Origin: Hyphococcus sp.
GTDB taxonomy: Bacteria; Pseudomonadota; Alphaproteobacteria; Caulobacterales; Parvularculaceae
Direction: 5' to 3'
NCBI GenBank assembly: GCA_028281665.1
Contig: JANQJK010000024.1
Span: 1-36,124, forward strand
DNA: 36,124 bases
The notes beneath the pieces were generated by a model. That model was given only the letters and a program-made list of their open reading frames with translations. It was not told the DNA's origin and did not search any database. The translations under genes were made by a program, and so were the position numbers. Position 1 is the first letter of the stretch. Every line of letters begins with the position of its first letter. This document shows, in pieces, positions 1-7,743 of the stretch.

Positions 1-864
1 GCCGTAATTCGCGCCGGCCACGACGATATTGATCTCGTCGCCGCCTCTGGGCCCGTGTTCGTTCAGCCAGAAGACGCCGCGTTCGCTGTCATAAGCGAAG
101 CCTTGCGCATTACGGTGACCCTTGCTGTACAATTCCGGCAAGGCGTCGGCGCCAAGGCTGGGATTGTCATCGGGGATGGACCCATCCTCATTGAGGCGGA
201 TAACGGCGCCGAAGCTGGACCCCATGTCCTGCGCCTTTTCCTTGTATCGCGACCCTTCCCCGATCGTGACGTAAAGCTTGTCGTCCGGGCCCCAGACAAT
301 GCGCCCGCCGAAATGATGCCCGGTATCTTTTGAAGGCTTAGCATCGTAAATCGGCTGTAATTGAAGGATTTCATCGCCGTCGAAGACCGCCCGCGCGACC
401 CTCAGCGCATTATCGTCTCTTGTACCGTGCGCATAGGCGAGAAAGATCACCCGGTTTTCGCTGAATTCAGGATGCGGAAGAATATCGAACAACCCGCCCT
501 GATTGAACGCCAGAACCTCCGGCGCGCCCGGAACCGGGTCCGGGGACATGACGCCGTCGCGGATAAGGCGCACGCGGCCCGGCCTTTCCGACACCAGCAT
601 GTCGCCGTCCGGCAGGAACGCGATCGACCAGGGATTTGAAAGCCCCTCCGCAACCGTTTCTACGGCCAACGCCTGCTCGCCCTCCGGCGCAGGGTCGGCG
701 AGCTGTTTTTGCAGCGACTTGTCTCCGCCACCGCCGCCCGGCTGCAAGGCCGCGCCTGCCGGCGCCGCGTCGGCGGGTTGCGCGCTTGTCGATTGCCCGC
801 ACCCGACGGACAGGATGGCGATCGATGTTGCGCCGAGCATCAGTTTGACGAGTGAATGCTTCAC
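1..864 (-). CDS. PQQ-dependent sugar dehydrogenase, lipoprotein-like (3' end outside window)
   Basis: Open reading frame of 288 codons running off the left edge; the C-terminal part is missing. The start is a GTG at 864 with a GGAG-type ribosome site about ten bases upstream. The N-terminus is a hydrophobic signal ending in SVGC, an imperfect lipobox (Ser at -3), so lipid attachment is plausible but not certain. A Gly/Ala-rich linker follows, then a beta-propeller domain with hallmarks of the glucose/sorbosone dehydrogenase family (YliI-like aldose dehydrogenases): NPWSIAFLPDG near the domain start, a GHHFGGRI segment, and HGPRGGDEIN near the window edge. Family members oxidise sugars with pyrroloquinoline quinone in the periplasm; the substrate here cannot be told. 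It is divergent from the membrane-protein gene at 955. Family assignment is confident; PQQ use is inferred from the family. Confidence 0.88.
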   Translation of the reverse strand, partial: MKHSLVKLMLGATSIAILSVGCGQSTSAQPADAAPAGAALQPGGGGGDKSLQKQLADPAPEGEQALAVETVAEGLSNPWSIAFLPDGDMLVSERPGRVRLIRDGVMSPDPVPGAPEVLAFNQGGLFDILPHPEFSENRVIFLAYAHGTRDDNALRVARAVFDGDEILQLQPIYDAKPSKDTGHHFGGRIVWGPDDKLYVTIGEGSRYKEKAQDMGSSFGAVIRLNEDGSIPDDNPSLGADALPELYSKGHRNAQGFAYDSERGVFWLNEHGPRGGDEINIVVAGANYG

Positions 865-954
865 GAGGCAAGCTCCGTTATCAGACCTGCTATAGGGTTC
901 GCATGTTTTTGAGCATTGCGCAAAATCGGTCGGGATGCAGCCGGGAGTATCGAG

Positions 955-1395
955 ATGAGCGTTGTAAAGACAGTCGTGGCGTTTCTTGGCGCGGTCGCCG
1001 TCGCCTACGGGCTTGCCTGCATATTCTATACAACCCGCGTCCTGGCGGGACAGGCGACGTTTGGCGCCGCATATACGCCGGCGCAACAGCTTGAAACCCA
1101 CCTCGCCAATCTCGCCGGTCTGTGGATCTATGGCGCCATGATCGCGATTGCATTGCTCATTGGCTTTGCCGTCGCCTTCGCCGTGAAAAAGCTTCTGCCC
1201 CTACTGGCGCCCGTCGCATATCCGGTCGCCGGCGCCGCAGCGATTTTTACGCTGCTGACGCTTGTCGAAACGCAACTGGGCGGCGGCGCCGGGATCATCG
1301 GCGGGGCGCGGACCCCGCTTGGCGTTGCATTGCAATGCGCGGCCGGCTTTGCGGGCGGCGTCACCTTTGCACTGCTCCGGCCACACAGCCGATAA
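955..1395 (+). CDS. hypothetical small multi-pass membrane protein
   Basis: I do not recognise this 146-residue protein. It has about four hydrophobic segments (around residues 5-25, 55-77, 84-105 and 118-140) and a short polar loop after the first, so it is probably an inner-membrane protein with both ends on the same side. I chose the ATG at 955 because GGGAG lies about ten bases upstream and the signal-like helix begins at once; a longer in-frame start at 916 adds a charged, unlikely extension. It ends 46 bases before phoR on the same strand and may be cotranscribed with the phosphate genes, but nothing in its sequence shows a phosphate role. Confidence 0.65.
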   Translation: MSVVKTVVAFLGAVAVAYGLACIFYTTRVLAGQATFGAAYTPAQQLETHLANLAGLWIYGAMIAIALLIGFAVAFAVKKLLPLLAPVAYPVAGAAAIFTLLTLVETQLGGGAGIIGGARTPLGVALQCAAGFAGGVTFALLRPHSR

Positions 1396-1441
1396 CGCAT
1401 CCGGTTTGAATTTCGGCGACCCGGCGCGTAGGAATGCGCCG

Positions 1442-2854
1442 ATGCAGGAAGAAATCGCCGCCCTGATCAAGAACACCGCCCGGCAAGTGCGCGCGCGCGA
1501 CTTCCTGTGGGCGGCGGGCATCAGCGCCGGTGTCGGGTTTGTTGTCCTGATCGGCGCGGGCGCAGACTGGCGCATCGTCATTTTTGCATGGGTATCGTTC
1601 CTGGCCGCACTTGCGGTCCGGTACAGATTGTCGACCGGGCGCGCCTGGGCGCAGCCGGTGCAGCATGTTGTGGATATGGAACTCGGCGCGCAGCAGGCGG
1701 AGCTGGCCAACCTGCGCATCGCCGGCGGTGTGGCGATGGCGCTGCCGGAGCCGCTGTTCATCCTCAATGCGGACGGGATTGTGGAGCACGCCAATCCCGC
1801 CGCCGAAACGCTGGCGGGCGCCAAGGACCTTGAGGGACGCCATTTCGCATCGGTGTTGCGCGCGCCGGAAGTCTTCGAGGCGGCCGAAGCCGTCATTGAA
1901 ACGCGAGAGACGAAAACCGTCGATTTCGTCACCACCGGTTCGGTGGAGCTTTCCTGCCGGGCCTTTGTCGCGCCGCTCTGGACCGATGACGCCGATCCGC
2001 TGACGCCGGCCCGGCGCTCGCTGGTTTTTATTCGCGACCTGACAAGCGAGCGGCGCCTGGAACAGATGCGCGCCGATTTCATCGCCAGCGCCAGCCACGA
2101 ATTGCGCACGCCCCTCGCCTCCCTGCTCGGGTTTATCGAAACACTGCGCGGACATGCGCGCACCGACCCGCAGGCGCAGGAGAAATTCCTGTCCATCATG
2201 CAGGCGCAGGCCGAACGGATGCAGCGTCTGGTCGCGGATCTGATGTCGCTGTCGCGCATTGAGCTGAACGAACATGTTCCGCCCAAAGATATTGTTGATC
2301 TACGCCAGATTGCGGGCGACGTGGTCGACAGCTTCGAGCCGATTTTCGAGCGGCGCGGCGCCATTGTCGATCTCGTGGCCGACGAAGATATCAGCGCCCG
2401 GATCGCCGGCGAACATGACGAAATTTTTCAGGCGATCCAGAATTTGCTGGATAACGCCATCAAGTATGGCGGCGACCCGGCGATGATCAAAGTACGCATC
2501 GGAAGCGGAACGGCGCCGGCCGTCGCCGGGGAGGGAGAACCGGGCCAGCGCGCCGGCGACTCCGCAAGCCAGATTGCCGCCCGGCTCGGATTATCCGTAG
2601 ACGATCTGATTTACCTTCAGATCCGCGATTTCGGCCCCGGCATCGCCCGGGCGGACCTGCCGCGGCTCACGGAACGGTTTTACCGGGTCAATGTGGAGCG
2701 AAGCCGCAAAAGCGGCGGCACGGGCCTTGGCCTCGCCATCGTGAAACATATCATCAACCGCCATAAAGGCGGCTTTCAGATCGAAAGCATGATGGCGGGC
2801 GGCACCGCTTTTAACTGTTACTTCGCGCCGGCGCCCGCCCGATCCGCGCCCTGA
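1442..2854 (+). CDS. phoR: phosphate-regulon sensor histidine kinase PhoR
   Basis: 470-residue membrane histidine kinase that would phosphorylate PhoB under phosphate limitation. Two adjacent hydrophobic segments (about 21-38 and 43-60) anchor it with almost no periplasmic domain, as usual for PhoR. A PAS-like domain spans about 100-200. The dimerisation H-box SASHELRTPL carries the phospho-acceptor His219. The ATPase domain has the N box (NLLDNAIKYGG, about 334-344), the G1 box DFGPGIA (about 396-402) and the G2 box GGTGLGLAI (about 425-433). Residues about 355-390, between the N and G1 boxes, form an Ala/Gly/Glu-rich insertion longer than normal. The ATG at 1442 has AGGAA nearby; upstream in-frame starts overlap the preceding gene. 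PhoR rather than another kinase is called from architecture and from the phoU-phoB genes downstream. Confidence 0.93.
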   Translation: MQEEIAALIKNTARQVRARDFLWAAGISAGVGFVVLIGAGADWRIVIFAWVSFLAALAVRYRLSTGRAWAQPVQHVVDMELGAQQAELANLRIAGGVAMALPEPLFILNADGIVEHANPAAETLAGAKDLEGRHFASVLRAPEVFEAAEAVIETRETKTVDFVTTGSVELSCRAFVAPLWTDDADPLTPARRSLVFIRDLTSERRLEQMRADFIASASHELRTPLASLLGFIETLRGHARTDPQAQEKFLSIMQAQAERMQRLVADLMSLSRIELNEHVPPKDIVDLRQIAGDVVDSFEPIFERRGAIVDLVADEDISARIAGEHDEIFQAIQNLLDNAIKYGGDPAMIKVRIGSGTAPAVAGEGEPGQRAGDSASQIAARLGLSVDDLIYLQIRDFGPGIARADLPRLTERFYRVNVERSRKSGGTGLGLAIVKHIINRHKGGFQIESMMAGGTAFNCYFAPAPARSAP

Positions 2855-2912
2855 AGCCAGGTTTTCCGCAGCGGCGCACAGAATGCGCAAATATTTTGCG
2901 TCGGACAAGAAA

Positions 2913-2960
2913 CTGTCACAAAATGACAGCATGTAGCTGTCGTTTGACGCTCCCGTGACA
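2913..2960. promoter_or_regulatory. Pho-box-like cluster of TGTCA/TGACA elements before phoU
   Basis: The phoR-phoU gap contains CTGTCA (2913-2918), five bases, then its exact inverse TGACAG (2924-2929), followed by CTGTCG (2937-2942), TTGAC (2944-2948) and TGACA (2956-2960). PhoB boxes are direct repeats of CTGTCAT-like units at 11-base spacing. Reading the minus strand, the last two elements (TGTCA, then CGTCA) are 11 bases apart. The match is imperfect and the strongest pair is inverted rather than direct, so this is a candidate PhoB site for an internal promoter driving phoU-phoB, not a secure one. Confidence 0.4.
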
Positions 2961-2973
2961 TTCAAAGGGTTCT

Positions 2974-3702
2974 ATGGCCGCGCCTGCGCCGACATCGCCG
3001 AAATTCGAGTTTCCCCAACTGGAGGCGGAGCTTTCCCGCATGGCGGCGCTCGTGGAGAGCCAGCTTCAGGGGGCCATCACGGCCTTTGAGCGGCGCGATG
3101 TTGCGACCGCTGAGAGCCTGATCGGCAATGACGCGCGGATCGACGTCTTCGACCGGGACATCGAAACAAAGGTCATGGCGGCGCTTGCAAGCCAGAATCT
3201 TTCGATCGACGCGGTGCGCGAAGCGACGACCATCATGAAGCTCTCGGGCGAGCTGGAGCGGGTCGGCGATCTGGCGAAGAACGTCGCCAAGCGCACGCTT
3301 GTGATCAGCCGCGAAGCGCCAGCCCGGCCGATCCTCGGGGTCGTCCGGATGGGGCGCGCCAGCCTTCGTCAGTTCTCGGACATTCTGAACGCATACTCCG
3401 CGCGCAATCTCGATGCGGCGTTTGCGGTCTGGGGCGCAGACGACGAACTGGACGAGCTTTACAACTCGGTCTTTCAGGAGATTCTGGCCGCGATGATGGA
3501 AGACCCCATGCGCGTGAACGCCTGCACGCATCTTGTCTTTACGGCCAAGAATTTCGAACGGGTCGGCGATCACGCCACAAACATTGCGGAGGCAATCCAC
3601 TTCCTCGTAACAGGATCGCCGATCATGGAAGAACGGCCGAAAGGCGACGAAACGGCGACGACCATCGTCACGCCGCCGCAGTCGTCCGGTTCCGTGAACT
3701 GA
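2974..3702 (+). CDS. phoU: phosphate signalling protein PhoU
   Basis: 242-residue cytoplasmic all-helical protein with two PhoU repeats (about residues 15-105 and 120-210). Each has the expected acidic/asparagine motif region: GELERVGDLAKNVAK in the first and NFERVGDHATNIAEA in the second. PhoU links the PstSCAB phosphate transporter to PhoR and keeps the kinase off when phosphate is plentiful. The ATG at 2974 is preceded by an AAAGGG ribosome site. It lies between phoR and phoB on the same strand, but the pst genes that often sit between phoR and phoU in related bacteria are absent here. The last 20 residues are Thr/Pro/Ser-rich and probably disordered. Confidence 0.95.
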   Translation: MAAPAPTSPKFEFPQLEAELSRMAALVESQLQGAITAFERRDVATAESLIGNDARIDVFDRDIETKVMAALASQNLSIDAVREATTIMKLSGELERVGDLAKNVAKRTLVISREAPARPILGVVRMGRASLRQFSDILNAYSARNLDAAFAVWGADDELDELYNSVFQEILAAMMEDPMRVNACTHLVFTAKNFERVGDHATNIAEAIHFLVTGSPIMEERPKGDETATTIVTPPQSSGSVN

Positions 3703-3719
3703 ATTTTCGGAGCAAACCG

Positions 3720-4412
3720 ATGGCCGGAACAAAAATACTGATCGTCGAGGATGAAGAGGCCCTGGCGACGCTGCTTGAGTATAATCTCGGCAAGGAGAAT
3801 TTTGACGTCGCCCTCGCCGGCGACGGCGAAGAGGCCATGCTGAAAATCGAGGAAGAAGCGCCGGATTTGGTCATTCTCGACTGGATGCTGCCGAAGGTCT
3901 CAGGCATTGAAGTTTGCCGGCGCCTGCGCGCCAAGCCGGAAACGCGCAATCTTCCCATCATCATGCTGACGGCGCGGTCGGAGGAAACCGACAGAATTCG
4001 CGGACTGGAGACGGGCGCCGACGATTATCTGACAAAGCCTTTTTCAACCAACGAACTGATCGCCCGCGTGCGCGCGGTGTTGCGGCGCATCCGGCCCGGC
4101 CTCGCCGAGGACAAGGTGACAGTCGGGGATCTTCTGGTCGACCGCGTTTCGCACAAGGTGATGCGCGGCGAAAAAGAAATCCATCTTGGACCGACGGAGT
4201 TTCGCCTGCTCGATCATCTCATTCAGCATCCGGGCCGCGTCTTTTCCCGCGAGCAGTTGCTGAACGCCGTCTGGGGCTCTGACGTCTTCGTTGAGGTGCG
4301 GACGGTCGATGTGCATATCGGGCGGCTGCGCAAGGCGCTCAATAAACATAAACAGGGCGACCCGATCCGCACGGTGCGGTCGGCGGGCTACGCCCTGGAA
4401 ACGGGACGATAA
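3720..4412 (+). CDS. phoB: phosphate regulon response regulator PhoB
   Basis: 230-residue OmpR/PhoB-family regulator. The receiver domain (about 5-120) shows acidic residues E10 and D11, the phospho-acceptor D54 in LVILDWMLPK, T84 and K106 (TKPF). The C-terminal winged helix (about 132-226) contains [12 protein letters not shown] and the recognition-helix region VEVRTVDVHIGRLRKAL, both typical of PhoB. It begins 17 bases after phoU with GGAG in the gap, so phoU-phoB are cotranscribed. It would activate Pho-box promoters after phosphorylation by PhoR. It is convergent with gcrA, 37 bases away, with no obvious terminator between them. Confidence 0.96.
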   Translation: MAGTKILIVEDEEALATLLEYNLGKENFDVALAGDGEEAMLKIEEEAPDLVILDWMLPKVSGIEVCRRLRAKPETRNLPIIMLTARSEETDRIRGLETGADDYLTKPFSTNELIARVRAVLRRIRPGLAEDKVTVGDLLVDRVSHKVMRGEKEIHLGPTEFRLLDHLIQHPGRVFSREQLLNAVWGSDVFVEVRTVDVHIGRLRKALNKHKQGDPIRTVRSAGYALETGR

Positions 4413-4449
4413 CGCCTCCCGCTATTTCATCCGTGTAGAGATGTGCTTC

Positions 4450-4959
4450 CTAGCTCGCGGCGCGACGCTTGGCGGGGCCGGCGATCGACCGGCGCGGCGC
4501 AGGCCGGGCCTCGCGGCGCTGCGGGGGCTGAAACGCCATACGGGCATGATAGGCGCAATAGGATTTCCCGGACAGAGTCGGCTGACCGCAGAAGTGAAAA
4601 TCATCGCTGGCGGGATCGCCGATCGGCCATTTGCACATGTTGTTCGCAATCGTCGCCACCGTCGCCGCGTCGCCGGATTCCAGCACCAAGGGAGCGATGA
4701 AATCCGGTTCGGGAATAACCGATTTCACCTCTTCCCGCGGAGCCTTTGCAGGAGCGTCCTCGCCTTTCTCAACGGGGGCCGGCGCACAGCCGCGCTGCGG
4801 CTTCGCGGGGGTTGCGCGTCCTGACAGTCCGAGACGGTGCACCTTGCCGATCACCGCATTCCGGGTGACGCCGCCGATCTTGTTGGCAATCTGCGCCGCA
4901 GAAAGCCCCTCGGCCCATAATTTCTTCAAGGTTTCAACACGTTCGTCGGTCCAGGCCAT
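4450..4959 (-). CDS. gcrA: GcrA family cell-cycle regulator
   Basis: 169-residue protein with the unmistakable GcrA layout. The N-terminal helix-turn-helix begins MAWTDERVETLKKLW and includes GLSAAQIANKIG and RNAVIGKVHRLGL (about 17-44). A variable Ala/Pro/Lys/Glu linker follows. The conserved C-terminal module has CKWPIGDP, FHFCGQP and SYCAYHARMA (Cys109, Cys124, Cys135). In Caulobacter, GcrA is an RNA-polymerase sigma70-binding coactivator that prefers promoters with CcrM-methylated GANTC sites. The ATG at 4959 has GGGAG upstream; a longer in-frame start would add a non-conserved extension. The leader contains a perfect hairpin and an A/T palindrome. Its presence makes the GANTC sites at other promoters in this window meaningful. 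Confidence 0.95.
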   Translation of the reverse strand: MAWTDERVETLKKLWAEGLSAAQIANKIGGVTRNAVIGKVHRLGLSGRATPAKPQRGCAPAPVEKGEDAPAKAPREEVKSVIPEPDFIAPLVLESGDAATVATIANNMCKWPIGDPASDDFHFCGQPTLSGKSYCAYHARMAFQPPQRREARPAPRRSIAGPAKRRAAS

Positions 4960-4985
4960 GCCGCCAGTCTCCCTTTCCCTGCGGA

Positions 4986-5005
4986 GCGCGCCGCTCACGG
5001 CGCGC
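4986..5005 (-). promoter_or_regulatory. perfect hairpin in the gcrA leader
   Basis: GCGCGCCG (4986-4993), loop CTCA, CGGCGCGC (4998-5005) form an uninterrupted 8-base-pair GC stem, 27-46 bases upstream of the gcrA start codon. No T-run follows it on the gcrA strand, so it is not a simple intrinsic terminator. On the far side is an A/T-rich palindrome AAATAT-CA-ATATTT (5008-5021), unusual in this GC-rich DNA and a candidate promoter core or operator. The function is unknown. Confidence 0.5.
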
Positions 5006-5203
5006 AAAAATATCAATATTTAGTAGTAGCGTATCCATCGCACCGTCAGGCACCGAAATATAGTATCTCAGCAATTCAGAAACACAACATGGCGCCGCAT
5101 CGTTTTTTTTCCCACTATATGTTGATAACACATGGGCGCTTGACCGCCGCCCCGCCGCGGGTCCAAACGGAGCGTCCCGCGCGGCTCGAAAAGGCATGAA
5201 AAC

Positions 5204-6058
5204 ATGGACGGCGCATCCGATATCGCAGCGCAACAAAGCGCCGGCCGTCACGCCGCCTTCGGCGCGCGGCGGTTCGGGGCGGTGAACTGGCTGGGCCTCT
5301 GGACCCTCTACGTCAAGGAAGTGCGCCGGTTCCTGAAAGTCATTACCCAGACCGTTATTGCGCCGGTGGTTTCGACGCTCCTTTTCCTCGTCGTCTTTAC
5401 GCAGGCGTTCGGCGCGTCGCGCCCCGCGGTCGCGGGCGTTCCTTTTGTGGAGTTCCTCGCGCCGGGACTGATGATGATGGCGGTGCTGACCAACGCGTTT
5501 ACGAACTCCTCCTCGTCCATCCTGATCGGCAAGGTGCAGGGCGCCATTGTCGACGTGCTGATGCCGCCGCTTTCCGCCGCCGAACTCACCGTCGCGTTTG
5601 TCGCCGGCGCGGCGACCCGGGGGCTTCTCGTCGGCTTCATCACAGGTGTCACCAGCGCCGGCTTTATGGCGGCGACCGGCGCGGAAATGCGCATTGAGAC
5701 GGTCTGGCCGATTGTCTATTTCTCGTTCGCCGCGGCAATCATCTTCGGCATGCTCGGCGTTGTCGGGGGCGTGTGGGCGGAGAAATTCGACAACCTCGCC
5801 GCAGTCACCAACTTCGTCATCACCCCGCTGACGTTTCTGTCCGGCACCTTCTATTCGATCGAACGATTGCCGGAACCGTTTCGCGTCGCCAGCCAGTTCA
5901 ATCCCGTGTTCTACTTCATCGACGGCTTCCGATCCGGCTTTACGGGCGTTGCAGAGTCCAATCTGACCATCGGCGTCCTCATGTCGTTTGGACTGATGGC
6001 CGCCCTCGCGGCGTGGTGTTACCTGCTCTTTCGCTCCGGCTATAATCTCAAAGACTGA
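5204..6058 (+). CDS. ABC-2 type transporter permease
   Basis: 284-residue inner-membrane permease of the ABC-2 (YadH/drug-polysaccharide exporter) family. After a cytoplasmic N-terminus of about 30 residues come NWLGLWTLYVKEVRRF, typical of the amphipathic elbow before TM1, and about six hydrophobic segments. The conserved ABC-2 stretch TPLTFLSGTFYSIERLPEP precedes the last loop and NPVFYFIDGFR. It ends YNLKD, a common ending in this family. AAAGG precedes the ATG at 5204. No ATPase gene is next to it, so its partner must be elsewhere; the substrate cannot be told. It is divergent from gcrA and lies 19 bases before hslO. Confidence 0.88.
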   Translation: MDGASDIAAQQSAGRHAAFGARRFGAVNWLGLWTLYVKEVRRFLKVITQTVIAPVVSTLLFLVVFTQAFGASRPAVAGVPFVEFLAPGLMMMAVLTNAFTNSSSSILIGKVQGAIVDVLMPPLSAAELTVAFVAGAATRGLLVGFITGVTSAGFMAATGAEMRIETVWPIVYFSFAAAIIFGMLGVVGGVWAEKFDNLAAVTNFVITPLTFLSGTFYSIERLPEPFRVASQFNPVFYFIDGFRSGFTGVAESNLTIGVLMSFGLMAALAAWCYLLFRSGYNLKD

Positions 6059-6077
6059 CGAGACAGGAGCCCGCGCC

Positions 6078-7001
6078 ATGGCGACTGCCGGCGACATGCA
6101 TGACGCAACCGATTTCGTGCTGCCGTTTCAGGTGGGCGAAAGCGCCGTGCGCGGACGCATCGTCCGGCTTTCCGGGTCGGTGGACGAAATCCTGTCACGC
6201 CATGGATTCCCGCACGGCGTCAGCACGTTTCTCGGAGAGGCGGTTGCACTTGTGGCGCTGATGGGCGCTGCGCTCAAATTCGACGGCAAACTGATTTTTC
6301 AGGCGCAGGGAGACGGCCCGGCGCCGATGATCGTCGCCGATTACACCGCAGGCGGCGCCCTGCGCGCGACGGCGAATGTTTCGGGCGATACGGCGAACGC
6401 CGCCGGAACCGCTCTGATCGGCGCAGGGCACATCGTCATGACCATTGATCAGGGTCCGGACATGGAGCGCTATCAGGGCGTCACGCCACTCGACGGCGAA
6501 CGCCTTGAGGAGGCGGCGGTTTCCTATTTCATGCAGTCCGAGCAGATCCCCACCGCGATCCGCCTCGCGGTCGGCCGGCTTTCCGCGCCGGGCGAACCGG
6601 AGCAGTGGCGCGCCGGCGGGATCATGACGCAATTCGTGCCCGGCGAAGGCGGCACCCGCGAGCGGGGCGCGGAAGTGCTGATGGACGCCGACGATCAGGA
6701 AAGCTGGGACCGCGCCGCCGCCTTTGTGCAATCCACCGAAGATGACGAATTGCTGGATCCGTCCATCGCGTCGGAAACCCTGCTCTACCGGCTTTTTCAC
6801 GAAGACGGCGTGCGCATCTTCGACCGCCAGCCGGTGCGCGCGGAATGCAGCTGCAACGCCGGCAAGATCGAAACGGTCCTTCGCCGCTATGACGCGTCGG
6901 AACTCGCCGATATGGTCGAGGACGGCGCCATTACGGTGACGTGCGAATTCTGCCGGCGCGCCTATCGGTTTGACGCCGAAGGCGGACCGTTGCCGGCGTA
7001 A
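6078..7001 (+). CDS. hslO: Hsp33 redox-regulated molecular chaperone HslO
   Basis: 307-residue cytoplasmic holdase that is activated when oxidants release zinc from its C-terminal switch. The four zinc cysteines are visible as C257-x-C259 and C289-x2-C292 in a short C-terminal domain. The N-terminal substrate-binding domain shows the family's GEAVALVALMGAALKFDGK and FQAQGDGP segments, and YFMQSEQIPT lies mid-protein. GGAG lies about ten bases before the ATG at 6078; a second in-frame ATG at 6096 is possible. It sits in a tightly packed row with the ABC-2 permease, a methyltransferase and ppk2. Polyphosphate kinase in the same row is suggestive because polyphosphate also acts as a stress chaperone, but that link is inference. 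Confidence 0.95.
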   Translation: MATAGDMHDATDFVLPFQVGESAVRGRIVRLSGSVDEILSRHGFPHGVSTFLGEAVALVALMGAALKFDGKLIFQAQGDGPAPMIVADYTAGGALRATANVSGDTANAAGTALIGAGHIVMTIDQGPDMERYQGVTPLDGERLEEAAVSYFMQSEQIPTAIRLAVGRLSAPGEPEQWRAGGIMTQFVPGEGGTRERGAEVLMDADDQESWDRAAAFVQSTEDDELLDPSIASETLLYRLFHEDGVRIFDRQPVRAECSCNAGKIETVLRRYDASELADMVEDGAITVTCEFCRRAYRFDAEGGPLPA

Positions 7002-7022
7002 AGTTTTTCGAGCGGAGCCCAG

Positions 7023-7727
7023 ATGTTTGACTTTGTGCGCAAAGACGCATTGTTCGCCGTCCTTGACCGCGGCCTGCCGAAAAAACTGAAAACCACCCCG
7101 CCCTTCAACATGAAAACGACGCAGGATTGCGTCGTGTACGGTTTTCTTGAAGACGCCCGCGACATGGACATTGCGGAAATCGGCGGCGGCAAGTCACGGC
7201 TGTTGAAAGCAATTTCAGCCGGAAACAGATGCGTCAATATTGAGCCGTTCGACGGCAGGGACGGCGGCCCGGCGAAGCCCGTAAGACTTGCGGGCGTAAA
7301 AAACATCCGCGCTTTGCTCGGCGAAAACAGCGCCGACATCGAGGACGAGAGTTTCGACATCGTGTTTTCGATATCCGTCGTGGAACATATCCCGCTGCAA
7401 CAATTGGATGCGTTTTTTGACGACGGGATGCGGATCCTCCGTCCGGGCGGCCTGTGGCTGCACGCCATTGACGCCTATCTTGGAGACGAGCCCGACCGCA
7501 CTGTCGATCAGCGGGTCAACATTTACCGGCAATGGGCGGCAGCGCCCGGCAGGACCGAACCCGTTGGCGAAATATTCGCCGGCCCGGCGGTGTTCTCCGC
7601 CGATATGGCGTCCAACCCGGACAATGTCATGCATGCCTGGACCGTCGCGGCGCCGCAGCTTGCCGGGTTGCGCAAGAACGCTCAGGGCGTCACAACCATC
7701 GTCGCATCGCGCAAAACGATGAGATGA
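7023..7727 (+). CDS. class I SAM-dependent methyltransferase
   Basis: 234-residue probable cytoplasmic methyltransferase. Motif I is seen as DIAEIGGGKSRLL (about residues 49-61), followed by VNIEPFDG at the end of the second strand. The post-I region has FDIVFSISVVEHIP, the usual methyltransferase type 11 signature, then LRPGGLWLHAID. The substrate cannot be deduced; the Glu-His after SVV and the short tail resemble small-molecule or sugar-modifying enzymes rather than rRNA methylases. It begins 21 bases after hslO with GGAG in the gap, and ends 16 bases before ppk2, so it belongs to the same transcription unit. Confidence 0.8.
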   Translation: MFDFVRKDALFAVLDRGLPKKLKTTPPFNMKTTQDCVVYGFLEDARDMDIAEIGGGKSRLLKAISAGNRCVNIEPFDGRDGGPAKPVRLAGVKNIRALLGENSADIEDESFDIVFSISVVEHIPLQQLDAFFDDGMRILRPGGLWLHAIDAYLGDEPDRTVDQRVNIYRQWAAAPGRTEPVGEIFAGPAVFSADMASNPDNVMHAWTVAAPQLAGLRKNAQGVTTIVASRKTMR

Positions 7728-7743
7728 AAGCGGGAGAAGGCTT

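Noticed and set aside
4934-6097. 387-codon minus-strand open frame opposite the ABC-2 permease
   Set aside because: The permease on the plus strand has hydrophobic segments and family motifs; the antisense frame is almost purely charged residues.
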